Made by a program: the position numbers and the translations under genes. From positions 248,001 to 312,000 of the forward strand of contig NZ_BDCI01000035.1 in assembly GCF_001613425.1 (NCBI RefSeq): 64,000 nt of DNA. The letters run 5' to 3'. Position 1 is the first letter of the stretch. Every line of letters begins with the position of its first letter. The notes below the pieces were generated by a model. That model was not told where the DNA came from, did not search any database, and worked only from the letters and a program-made list of their open reading frames with translations. This stretch comes from Nocardia vulneris. Its GTDB lineage: Bacteria > Actinomycetota > Actinomycetes > Mycobacteriales > Mycobacteriaceae. Shown in pieces: positions 51,876 to 58,618 of the stretch.

Positions 51876-52045
51876 CGCGCACGCTTCGCTACCCCGCGCA
51901 CATTTCGCCACCCCGCGCACGCTTCGCCACCCCGCGCACGCTTCACCACCCCGCGCACGCTTCACCACCCCGCGCACGCTTCACCACCAAGCGCACATTT
52001 CGCCACCCCGCGCACAATTTCGCGACCACGCGCACATTTCGCCGC
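51876..52045. repeat. 19-bp tandem repeat (CGCGCACGCTTCACCACCC type), about 9 copies
   Basis: Unit starts at 51876, 51895, 51914, 51933, 51952, 51971, 51990 and 52009, exactly 19 bp apart, then decays. Variants alternate ACGCTTC and ACATTTC. 19 bp is not a multiple of three and all frames are low complexity, so it is non-coding. Confidence 0.92.
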
Positions 52046-52046
52046 C

Positions 52047-52080
52047 CCGCGCGCGTGTCAGCCGAACGACACGCGCGCGG
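52047..52080. repeat. GCGCGCGTGTC hairpin, copy 2
   Basis: 13-bp perfect arms (52047-52059 / 52068-52080) and an 8-nt loop AGCCGAAC. Related to 17169-17198. It may also serve as terminator for one of the flanking genes. Confidence 0.7.
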
Positions 52081-52118
52081 CGCGCAATTAGGTGCGCGGC
52101 ACGTTATCGCCGACGAAC

Positions 52119-52560
52119 CTATGCAGTGATCAGGCGCACTGCCGGTCCGCAGAGCCGCCGCATGTCATCGGGGTCGCTCGTGAGCATCAGAACCGGCGGC
52201 GCCTGTCGTACGGCCATTTCGGCGACGACGGCATCGATCGCGTGTTCGTGCCCGTGCAGTCCGGCGTCGAGGAGCAGGGCCGAGGCGGCCTTGGCGGTGC
52301 CGTCGTCCACCGGTTCGATCCGGAGAGCCGACAGCAGCCAGGCGAGGAGCGCCCGGTCTGTCTACGGCATCGATCGCGTGTTCGTGCCCGTGCAGTCCGG
52401 CGTCGAGGAGCAGGGCCGAGGCGGGGCGGTGCCGTCGTCCACCGGTTCGATCCGGAGGGCCGACAGCCAGGCGAGGCGCGCCCGGTCTGCCTTTCAGTGG
52501 GTCGCTTCGATGATCGTGAGCGCACTGATCACGACTTCCATGCCACGGGAACGCGCTTCG
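52119..52560 (-). pseudogene. PIN-domain (VapC-type toxin) remnant broken by a tandem duplication
   Basis: The C-terminal 63 residues are readable (52119-52310): LLLDAGLHGHEHAIDAVVAEMA and VLMLTSDPDDMRRLCG, the last two strands of a PIN nuclease including its conserved Asp. Upstream on the minus strand 52228-52363 is repeated at 52364-~52492 with small deletions that shift the frame, and a stop separates the piece EVVISALTIIEATH. The N-terminal catalytic Asp and any antitoxin gene are missing. It lies directly outside the integrative element's left end. Confidence 0.75.
52228..52492. repeat. 136-bp tandem duplication inside the PIN remnant
   Basis: Copy 1 52228-52363, copy 2 from 52364; copy 2 has three small deletions and a few substitutions. 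Confidence 0.9.
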
Positions 52561-52583
52561 GCGACGACTCCCCCGAAACGGGG

Positions 52584-52615
52584 CGAGCCCTCCCGCGCCG
52601 TTGCGGGAGGGCTCG
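52584..52615 (-). terminator. Original glnA terminator, now separated from glnA
   Basis: 13-bp perfect GC-rich arms (52584-52596 / 52603-52615), 6-nt loop. It lies 23 bp outside the left core site; removing the element would put it just after the glnA stop codon on the minus strand. Confidence 0.7.
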
Positions 52616-52638
52616 AAACCACTTGGGGTCCTACGACT

Positions 52639-52659
52639 TACACGTCGAAGTAGAGTTCG
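52639..52659. other. attL core of the glnA-integrated element
   Basis: 21-bp sequence ending GTCGAAGTAGAGTTCG, identical to 59820-59840, which spans the glnA stop codon. Homology continues for a few bases beyond (one mismatch, then ACTC), as expected of a duplicated attachment site. Confidence 0.9.
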
Positions 52660-52765
52660 GACTCCCACCTGGGCGTTTGTCATCGTGGGCAATGCTGGCG
52701 CGACTTCCTGACCTGCGGGCTCGGCGTTGGCGAGGGTGGGTCAGAGATGGGCACGGCTGACGCTG

Positions 52766-52784
52766 CTGCGTACTCTCTGCGTAC
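52766..52784. promoter_or_regulatory. Left arm-type integrase boxes
   Basis: Two CTGCGTAC boxes at 52766-52773 and 52777-52784 (11-bp period), 107 bp inside the left core. The same pair with the same spacing and orientation occurs near the right end. Confidence 0.7.
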
Positions 52785-52791
52785 CCGGTGT

Positions 52792-53061
52792 TCAGCGGGA
52801 CTGGTTGTTGTCGAGCACTCGGACGAGCAGGTCACGGACCTCGGCAACGGTCTCCTCGATGGACCGCACCCGCACGTTCGTGTCCTCAAGCTTCGCGTCG
52901 GCGCGGCCGGACGTGTGATTGATCTTCTCGTCTACGACGTCGAGGCGCTCGCGGGTCTGCTGGCTGAGCGCGTTCACGGCGGCGAGCACGGCCCGATAGT
53001 CGGCGCGCTCGGCTTCCAGAGCGGCGACACGGGCTTCCAATTCGGCGAGCGAGGCAGACAC
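52792..53061 (-). CDS. Small coiled-coil protein of the element
   Basis: 89 residues, almost entirely helical: SLAELEARVAALEAERADYRAVL and VVDEKINHTSGRADAKLEDTNVRVRSIEETVAEVRDLLVRVL show a-d heptads of Leu/Val. No membrane segment or known domain. GTG 53061 has TACGAT 6 bases upstream, so the message is probably leaderless. Similar short coiled-coil genes are common in actinomycete mobile elements without known function. The left arm boxes lie just past its stop. Confidence 0.75.
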   Translation of the reverse strand: MSASLAELEARVAALEAERADYRAVLAAVNALSQQTRERLDVVDEKINHTSGRADAKLEDTNVRVRSIEETVAEVRDLLVRVLDNNQSR

Positions 53062-53134
53062 GTCACGATCGTACCGGGGGGCGTGTGTTCTTCCCGAGGT
53101 GTGAATTTGTACCAGGAGATATACCGGCGCGCGG

Positions 53135-53213
53135 TTGATGCCTAGGCATCAATTCTTAACACGTCATCTGTTCCGGTCCCGCTCAGCGTTTCCAATTGAT
53201 GCCTAGGCATCAA
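53135..53213. promoter_or_regulatory. Palindrome pair 1 (TTGATGCCTAGGCATCAA)
   Basis: Two perfect 18-bp palindromes at 53135-53152 and 53196-53213, 61 bp apart. The first is followed by a TT-ACACGTCA-CTGTTC word that recurs after the third palindrome. Likely binding sites for a dimeric regulator or initiator. Confidence 0.85.
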
Positions 53214-53340
53214 CCCCGCTCCCGAACCGTGCCGACTCCCCGCACTTCCGCGTCTGCAAGTGCGGCCCTCGCACTGCGGGCCGCAGCGTGGGGCCGTCGC
53301 TCCCGCAGTACGGGGGCCGCAGTACACGCGCAGTCCCTCA

Positions 53341-53416
53341 TTGATGCCTAGGCATCAATTGCTGACACGTCAGCTGTTCGAGCCTGCTCGCGTCCCCGTT
53401 GACGCCTAGGCATCAA
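53341..53416. promoter_or_regulatory. Palindrome pair 2 (TTGATGCCTAGGCATCAA)
   Basis: Perfect copy at 53341-53358 and one with a single change (TTGACG...) at 53399-53416, 58 bp apart. Repeats the layout of pair 1 about 205 bp upstream. Confidence 0.85.
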
Positions 53417-53668
53417 CCCGAAGCGCTTCCACTCCCCCTTCCTGTGGTCCATGCCCCCGATGGCCCGGCGGACCGTAATGCGCGCTACGCGACTCCGGCC
53501 ACCGCTCCGACTCGCGTGCTCTAAACCACCACCTAGGCACTCAACCAGACCACCGACGCTCTAAACCGCCGCCTCCGCACCTGACGTCACCACCTACTCA
53601 ACCCCTCTTTTGGTCCCTCTTAGCTACCCCTCAACTAACTACCTCTTCCTACCTACTGAACCACCCCT

Positions 53669-53745
53669 GGCTCTCGCTCCTGCTGTTCCTGATTCTCTAT
53701 GAACAGCGAAGCCATAGAGAATCAGGAACAGCAGGAGCGAGAGCC
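53669..53745. repeat. Perfect 33-bp inverted repeat with 11-nt loop
   Basis: Arms 53669-53701 and 53713-53745 are exact complements; loop AACAGCGAAGC. No following T run. AT content is higher than the surroundings. Candidate single-strand origin/transfer hairpin rather than a terminator. Confidence 0.93.
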
Positions 53746-53812
53746 CTGCGCCGAAGGCGCAGTTCAGACACACTTTTTGAGTGGCCATTTTGCAAAAACA
53801 CGGGACTAAACT

Positions 53813-53845
53813 TGTTCGGCCACTGTTCGGCCACTGTTCGGCCAC
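53813..53845. repeat. Three 11-bp iterons (TGTTCGGCCAC)
   Basis: Perfect copies at 53813, 53824 and 53835, plus a degenerate fourth (GGACGGCCAC) after. The 11-bp period places all copies on one face of the helix. Confidence 0.9.
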
Positions 53846-54083
53846 TTGGACGGCCACCCCGCACGGATTCCGGGCGCACCGGCACAACCTACGAACACTG
53901 TTCTGGAGCGCTGGCGCGACCCGCAACGGCACTCTCGCAACCTTTCGGCTAGCTCCCAAAAGGGGAAGCCGTGCTATGAACGCGACGAAGCCCCTGGTAT
54001 GCATCGCCGCCCATCCAGGAGGTGTACCAGGGGCCTCGTCAGTCGAGCCCGGAGAACGGTCGGATTGCCGTCCGCTCCAGGGC

Positions 54084-54821
54084 TCAGTCCAGGGAGTACT
54101 CGGCGCTCAGCTCTCGGCCGGCCGCGAGGAAATCGATTGCGAACTCGGTGGGTTTACCCTCGTCGTCCCAATACAGGTTCGTCATCGTCAGGCTTGGGAC
54201 ACCCACCTCAATCCCGAGGATTTCAGCCACGTCCGCTGGCGCGGGCTGGACAGCAACGACATCACGGCGGCGCACGAGTCGGCGTCCTGTTCGGTCTTCG
54301 ATTAGACCGAACGTCATCTTCGGAAGCGGTTGGGTCAAAAGAAGTTCCGGCGCTACGTCCGCCAGATCGCCTGGGAGCCACGAAGTCGAGACAGCGACGA
54401 CACCCAGATCATCGCGGTAGACACGGCGGCGCCGGACTGTCGTGTAACCGACCGGGAGCTCCAGGGCCGAGGCGACGGACTCGTTTGCGTCGACCAGTTC
54501 AGCGCTCACGACCTCCACAATCTCACCTGGCCGGTAACCGTTCCCCGTGGCCCGAAGCATTTGCAGCCGGTCAGGCCCTGTCGTCTGCTTGTGCTCAAGC
54601 GAGGCGAAGGTGCCTTGGTTCGTGCTGCGGACATAGCCCTCGACACGAAGCTGGTTGAGCGCCTTCGCGGCGGTGGCTGTGGCTACCTTCCAATCGTTGG
54701 CGATCTCAACGACCGACGGTAGCTTCGCACCTTCAGTCAACTCGCCGTTTCTGATCAGAAGGCGATAGTGCTCCGCGATCTGCACGTACGGGGGTGCTGG
54801 CCGATCCAGGCGCGGCGACAT
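54084..54821 (-). CDS. GntR-family repressor, HutC/UTRA subfamily (KorSA-like role)
   Basis: 245 residues from ATG 54821, chosen for GAGGAGG 9 bases upstream. N-terminal winged helix PPYVQIAEHYRLLIRNGELTEGAKLPSVVEIANDWKVATATAAKALNQLRVEGYV region (10-65), linker, then a UTRA ligand domain (VGYTTVRRRRVYRDDLGVVAVSTSWLP..., LPKMTFGLIEDRTGRRL). In pSAM2-type elements the GntR protein KorSA represses the transfer/activation operon; here the gene is divergent from the operon at 55055, with three related GT(G/A)CTAGC sites between, so the same role is likely. Confidence 0.88.
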   Translation of the reverse strand: MSPRLDRPAPPYVQIAEHYRLLIRNGELTEGAKLPSVVEIANDWKVATATAAKALNQLRVEGYVRSTNQGTFASLEHKQTTGPDRLQMLRATGNGYRPGEIVEVVSAELVDANESVASALELPVGYTTVRRRRVYRDDLGVVAVSTSWLPGDLADVAPELLLTQPLPKMTFGLIEDRTGRRLVRRRDVVAVQPAPADVAEILGIEVGVPSLTMTNLYWDDEGKPTEFAIDFLAAGRELSAEYSLD

Positions 54822-54847
54822 GTGAGCGATCCTCCTCACGCGTTAGC

Positions 54848-54935
54848 GTGCTAGCTGGCGATTCCATCTTACCATCAGCGCCGATTCACACTTCCCAATC
54901 GTGTACTAGCTCACAAACACAATCGCGTGCTAGCA
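54848..54935. promoter_or_regulatory. Three candidate GntR operator sites
   Basis: GTGCTAGCT 54848-54856, GTACTAGCT 54903-54911 and GTGCTAGCA 54927-54935, all in the gntR/operon divergent region on the same strand, partly palindromic around CTAG. Confidence 0.55.
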
Positions 54936-54953
54936 TGCATACACAACGAAAAA

Positions 54954-54985
54954 GCTCCCCGGTGGATTGCAGTCCGCCGGGGAGC
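54954..54985 (+). promoter_or_regulatory. Leader hairpin of the element operon
   Basis: GCTCCCCGG-TGGA / TCCG-CCGGGGAGC: 13-bp stem (one G-T pair), 6-nt loop, 70 bp before the first gene. No T run follows, so it may stabilise or attenuate the leader rather than terminate. Confidence 0.5.
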
Positions 54986-55054
54986 CAGCACCAAAGCAGT
55001 GTCCAGCTGCTTCGGCATTTCAGTCACTTCGAATGGGATTGGAGCCCACGAAGC

Positions 55055-55420
55055 ATGTCCAGTGTAGATCCGCAGGAGATTCGAGTAGACCGTTCGCAGC
55101 TGTATCGCCGTGAAGGGCGGCTGGAGTACGGGGTTCAGGATGGCCGGTACTTCAGTGTGTATCGCGGCCGGGTGACGGGTATCGAGCCTGATTCTGCTGC
55201 GCATCGTTGGCTCGATGCTCATCGGGACCGCATCAATTCCCTATTGACCTGGGTCGATGAGACAGCACCGATCAAGGAACGCGACGTCCGTCGAGGTCAG
55301 GGCGGTCCGATCGATGGCGCTGCCGTCGACCGTGAGGCCGAGTTCGAGCGGATGTGGACTCGCCGGCGTGACAGTGCGGCGGCGATGGCTCCTGCGCGTG
55401 ATCGGGGGCGGTCGCGGTGA
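55055..55420 (+). CDS. Element protein, 121 aa, first gene of operon
   Basis: Not recognised. ATG 55055 gives S-S-V-D-P-Q-E-I-R-V-D-R-S-Q-L-Y. Hydrophilic; N-terminal part strand-rich (YRREGRLEYGVQDGRYFSVYRGRV), C-terminal part helical and basic. Residues 62-77 read INSLLTWVDETAPIKERD, matching the C-terminus of the next protein (MRELMSWVDLTSPLKERD). Its stop overlaps the following GTG (GTGA), so production is coupled. Possibly a partner or modulator of the XRE protein (inference). Confidence 0.75.
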   Translation: MSSVDPQEIRVDRSQLYRREGRLEYGVQDGRYFSVYRGRVTGIEPDSAAHRWLDAHRDRINSLLTWVDETAPIKERDVRRGQGGPIDGAAVDREAEFERMWTRRRDSAAAMAPARDRGRSR

Positions 55421-56277
55421 GTGCCCCGAAGGGTTCGCCGAATGATCGCCTACGGCGGGCGGTGTTCGAGGCTCGGATGACTCCCGAGCAGTTGGCGCGC
55501 AAGATCGAGGTTGATCCCAAGACGGTTCAGCGGTGGATCACCCAGGGCCGTACGCCGTATCCGGTTCACCAGTTCGCTGTGGCTGTGGCGATCGGTGTAC
55601 CCGAACGTGAGTTGTGGCCCGAGGGTTACACCCATCACCGGAGTCAGCACCTCCAGTCGGTGCCTGACTCGTCGGAACCACGGCCTTCGACCATTCGGAT
55701 CCGTGACGGAGGCGAGCGAGGCCATCGAGACCACAACGGAAGCGAGGCCCGTCCCAGCGTCGGGGAGCCCGGAACGGTGTTGAAATCGCTTCTGCGGGAA
55801 AAGCACTGGCAGAGCCATCCGGAGTTTCAGCGAGCCTATGACAAGGTAGCGCAGCAGATCGAACCCGAACTGGTCGGCACCGCTCCGGCCAAGGCCCAGT
55901 TCTATCGGTGGCTGGCTGGTGACATCCAAGGCTTGCCACGGGCGCACTACTGCCGGGTCCTGGAGGCCATGTTTCCCGGCAAGACCGTGGAAGAGTTGTT
56001 CGCCCACCACACCCGCACGCCGATAGGCCCCGCAGGTGAAATACCTGTCCAGCATGACCACGAACGGGTGTCGAGCCGCGATCGGGTTGAAGGCGTGCCA
56101 GCTGCCGAGCGACCGCGCCCGGTATCAAGTGCGGCTGCCAATGCTCGGATGCGGGAGTTGATGAGCTGGGTCGACCTCACCTCACCGCTCAAAGAGCGCG
56201 ACATCCACGCGGACCGGGAACGGCCGCAGGATCACCGCACCTACAGCCGTGGCAGCGGAGTGGAGCGGACACGATGA
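55417..56277 (+). CDS. XRE-type DNA-binding protein with two helix-turn-helix regions
   Basis: 286 residues. N-terminal HTH (RLRRAVFEARMTPEQLARKIEVDPKTVQRWITQGRTPYP, residues ~9-48) with the trailing FAVAVAIGVPERELWPEG. A second domain at ~125-190 (SLLREKHWQSHPEFQRAYDKV, KAQFYRWLAGDIQGLPRAHYCRVLEAMFPG) matches a domain seen in many Streptomyces regulators. C-terminus has the WVD-T-P-KERD motif shared with the 121-aa protein. Likely the operon's activator or plasmid-type control protein. Coupled on both sides (4-bp overlaps). Confidence 0.82.
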   Translation: MSAPKGSPNDRLRRAVFEARMTPEQLARKIEVDPKTVQRWITQGRTPYPVHQFAVAVAIGVPERELWPEGYTHHRSQHLQSVPDSSEPRPSTIRIRDGGERGHRDHNGSEARPSVGEPGTVLKSLLREKHWQSHPEFQRAYDKVAQQIEPELVGTAPAKAQFYRWLAGDIQGLPRAHYCRVLEAMFPGKTVEELFAHHTRTPIGPAGEIPVQHDHERVSSRDRVEGVPAAERPRPVSSAAANARMRELMSWVDLTSPLKERDIHADRERPQDHRTYSRGSGVERTR

Positions 56278-57350
56278 CTACAACGCGAGAGGATGCGCCC
56301 GCCGCTGGCGGGCGCAGGGACCACAAGAAGAAGGCCCGCGCGGCCGGGCTGGAGCGGCGCATCACCGCCATGCGTGGTGAGGGCGCGACCTACGACCAGA
56401 TCCGCGAAGCACTCGGAATCACCGCCCGCGCAGTCGAATCCGTCCTCGGCGAAGTCGCGGCTCTCAGCGAGCAAGGACGCACGCACGGTGAGATCGTCGA
56501 CGTTGTCGGACTGCCTCGCACGACGGTGCGTCGACTGCTCAGCGACAAGCGTGAGTCGCGGGTGAACGCACGGGCTACGACCGCGACGGCGGTGATAGTG
56601 GAGATGTACGGTCTCCAAATCGACGTGCTCGCAGCGCTTCTCGGCATCGACATCACCCACGCGCGGTCGTTGGCGCGGCAGCTGCGCACCGACCGGATCA
56701 TGTTGCCCAAGTTGATTCAGGTCCAACCCGGTGAGAAGTGGCTCGTACCGACTCGCGAGACGGCGGGCTCGTTCTTGGGGTGGATGCCCGCGACGCTGTG
56801 GAAGCCACCGATCAAGGACGCCGAACACTATCGTGCGGTCGCGATGGCGCGGGCGCTGCTCGTCGGCGCCGAACCCGGGGTATGGGTCTCGGAGCGGCAG
56901 CTCCGTCACGACGCCGCGGCCGCGGCGCGGGCACGCAAGCCGGGCTCGCGCGAACTCGGCCACATCCACGACGGCCGGTTCCTAGGCGTGGTGAACGGCA
57001 CCTACGGCTGGTGGGCACTGGAAGTCGAGTTGACCGCCAAGTCCGCCAAGAACATGGACAAAGCACTGCGCGGCGCGCTCTACGCCGCCCGCGACGCCGA
57101 ACCCGAACCGATGATCGGGCTGCTCTACCTCTACCGGGGCCGCGAGGTACGCCGCGTCCTCGAAGCCGCGTTCGAGCGCCTGCCCGCCGGCACTCTCACC
57201 GCCACCGGCTTGACGTTCTGCGACGGCGACATCGATGAGGAATGGGCCGAATTCCTCGCCACCCGCACCCGGATGCGGGCAGCGGCCCGCACACCCAACC
57301 CCAACCACCGCCGCCCCCGACGCGGCGGCGCACGAACCGCGAAGGACTGA
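56274..57350 (+). CDS. Replic_Relax-like protein 1 (HTH + nuclease-like core)
   Basis: 358 residues. Basic start, then two HTH-like stretches (TAMRGEGATYDQIREALGITARAVESVL; TEGEIVDVVGLPRTTVRRLLSDKR-type, ~28-95) and a winged-helix (LQIDVLAALLGIDITHARSLARQL). The core is GEKWLVPTRE, GVWVSERQLRHD and HIHDGRFLGVVNGTYGWWALEVELTAKS, which resembles the replication-relaxation (PF13814) family of plasmid and element proteins; the D-x(n)-E-x-E-x3-K order is reminiscent of PD-(D/E)xK nucleases. It could act as relaxase-like or initiator protein. Activity is not shown. Confidence 0.7.
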   Translation: MTTTREDAPAAGGRRDHKKKARAAGLERRITAMRGEGATYDQIREALGITARAVESVLGEVAALSEQGRTHGEIVDVVGLPRTTVRRLLSDKRESRVNARATTATAVIVEMYGLQIDVLAALLGIDITHARSLARQLRTDRIMLPKLIQVQPGEKWLVPTRETAGSFLGWMPATLWKPPIKDAEHYRAVAMARALLVGAEPGVWVSERQLRHDAAAAARARKPGSRELGHIHDGRFLGVVNGTYGWWALEVELTAKSAKNMDKALRGALYAARDAEPEPMIGLLYLYRGREVRRVLEAAFERLPAGTLTATGLTFCDGDIDEEWAEFLATRTRMRAAARTPNPNHRRPRRGGARTAKD

Positions 57351-57356
57351 CCCACG

Positions 57357-58127
57357 ATGCCTACTTCAACCTCGTTCTCCCGCAGTCGTATCCCCCGCGA
57401 TTCTGTCCAGAAAACTGGACGCGGGCACATCCGCACCGACCGCCAAGCCCGCGCGGTCTACGCGCTCGTGCAGCAGCGCGCGATCCAAACCGATCTGCTC
57501 GCCCAGCTGCTCGGTACTGGGGTCAACCACCTCTACGAGCTGCGCGCCGATCTCGAATCGGCCGGCCTGGTGCACCCACTGACCCGCGTCGGTCCCGGCC
57601 CGAAATGGATCGTGCCCACCCGCACCGCGGTAACGCGGTTCTTCGGTACCTCCCGTCCGGACTGGCGCCCCTCGCCTTTGTGGTCGGTCCGGGGCCGGGC
57701 GATCACCCGCACCCGCCTCGCCCTGGGTGCCTCGGCGTTCGACGCGTGGGAGTCCGAACGCGAACTCAGCTACCGCAACAGCAATCACGGCCGCTACCCG
57801 TATGACGGGCGCACCACCGGCCTGCACACACCCTCCCGCGCGGTGCTGGTCCTCGGCTCACGCGACACCGCCGCCGCAGACCTGTCCTATCGGGTGACCC
57901 GAGCGGCCCGCACCGCCGCTGAGGACGGGTGCACAGAACTGCTGCTCGTGCACCGGCTTACGCACCAGGCACCAGCCGATGAGACAGCGGTGCGCACCGC
58001 CCTCACCCATGCACCGCTGCCCGTCTCACTGACCGTCACAGCCGTGACACTCGCCGAACTCCTCCACCACGGCGACACCGCCGTCACACCGATACGAGCC
58101 GGTCAACGCCTCCGGAAAGCGGGATAG
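57357..58127 (+). CDS. Replic_Relax-like protein 2, shorter paralogue without the E-x-E-K motif
   Basis: 256 residues, 6 bp after protein 1. Aligns by eye with it: IQTDLLAQLLGTGVNHLYELRADLESAGLV (winged helix), GPGPKWIVPTRTA, DAWESERELSYRN and HGRYPYDGRT correspond to the matching blocks of protein 1. The next segment has no counterpart of EVELTAKS; the C-terminal half (VTRAARTAAEDGCTELLLVHRL, VSLTVTAVTLAELLHHGD) keeps the fold but not the acidic pair. Probably a DNA-binding, catalytically inert partner produced by tandem duplication. Confidence 0.7.
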   Translation: MPTSTSFSRSRIPRDSVQKTGRGHIRTDRQARAVYALVQQRAIQTDLLAQLLGTGVNHLYELRADLESAGLVHPLTRVGPGPKWIVPTRTAVTRFFGTSRPDWRPSPLWSVRGRAITRTRLALGASAFDAWESERELSYRNSNHGRYPYDGRTTGLHTPSRAVLVLGSRDTAAADLSYRVTRAARTAAEDGCTELLLVHRLTHQAPADETAVRTALTHAPLPVSLTVTAVTLAELLHHGDTAVTPIRAGQRLRKAG

Positions 58128-58133
58128 CCCGCC

Positions 58134-58415
58134 ATGAACAGCACACCAGACACCCCCGAGGACCGTGCACCAGCACGCACCAGCCGCCCAGTCGATGGCA
58201 TGACATCCCGCAGTCCTGTCTCACCCGGTGAGGACCGCTGGGACACCCGTGCACCGGCCTATGCACCACCAGAGACAGCCCGTGCACCACGTGAGACAGC
58301 CAGCGCACCACCCGTCCCGCCCTGTGCACCGCCGCGCACCGACCGCGCACCAACGTGCACCACCCCGAACCGAACCACGGCGCACACGCCGAACCGACCG
58401 AAGGACGAAACGATC
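58134..58415 (+). other. Open low-complexity stretch with GTGCACC repeats before xis
   Basis: In frame with xis from an ATG 6 bp after the previous gene, giving a possible 94-residue Pro/Ala/Thr-rich N-terminal extension. It holds at least five GTGCACC words and several GCGCACC relatives (58165-58370). Either a disordered extension or a cis-acting site cluster (Xis, Int or regulator binding). Confidence 0.5.
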
Positions 58416-58616
58416 ATGAGCACGGACCGCTACCTGCAAGCAGCCGACTGCGAAGCACTCACCGGCATCCCAGCCGCCACCTGGCGATACTGGGCACACA
58501 TCGGCTCCGACATCGGCCGCCGTAGCTTCAAACTCGGCCGTCGGCGCGTCTGGCGACAGAGTGTGATCGAAGCGTGGATCGCCGAGCAGGAAGCCCTGAC
58601 CGGAGGAGCCGCGTAA
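58416..58616 (+). CDS. xis: Excisionase (MerR-like HTH)
   Basis: 66 residues from ATG 58416, with AAGGACG about 8 bases upstream. Typical Xis helix-turn-helix: DRYLQAADCEALTGIPAATWRYWAHIGSDIG then SFKLGRRRVWRQSVIEAWIAEQE, the pattern of pSAM2-type excisionases that bend the attachment site and steer Int toward excision. Located immediately before int (2-bp gap to its start), so both are made together. The same frame is open back to 58134. Confidence 0.88.
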   Translation: MSTDRYLQAADCEALTGIPAATWRYWAHIGSDIGRRSFKLGRRRVWRQSVIEAWIAEQEALTGGAA

Positions 58617-58618
58617 CC

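Larger units (their letters stand above)
51733..52118. other. 386-bp region upstream of the esterase gene
   Basis: Consists of ~140 bp of ordinary sequence, a 19-bp tandem repeat and a 13-bp hairpin (both listed). It separates the esterase from the PIN remnant. Confidence 0.65.
53062..54083. other. 1-kb non-coding control zone of the element
   Basis: Contains four 18-bp palindromes in two pairs, inverted and direct GCAGTACGGG/GGCCGCAG words (53280-53330), a pyrimidine-rich strand (53590-53665), a 33-bp hairpin and three 11-bp iterons. A 49-codon minus-strand frame (53639-53788) with a hydrophobic run is encoded by the hairpin arms and is probably fortuitous. The density of structured, gene-free sequence suggests origin and/or transfer functions. 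Confidence 0.7.

Noticed and set aside
53639..53788. 49-aa minus-strand frame with a hydrophobic run (LSLLLFLILYGFAV)
   Set aside because: The hydrophobic residues are encoded by the arms of the perfect 33-bp hairpin, no ribosome site is present, and the zone is otherwise non-coding. Kept only as a remote possibility.
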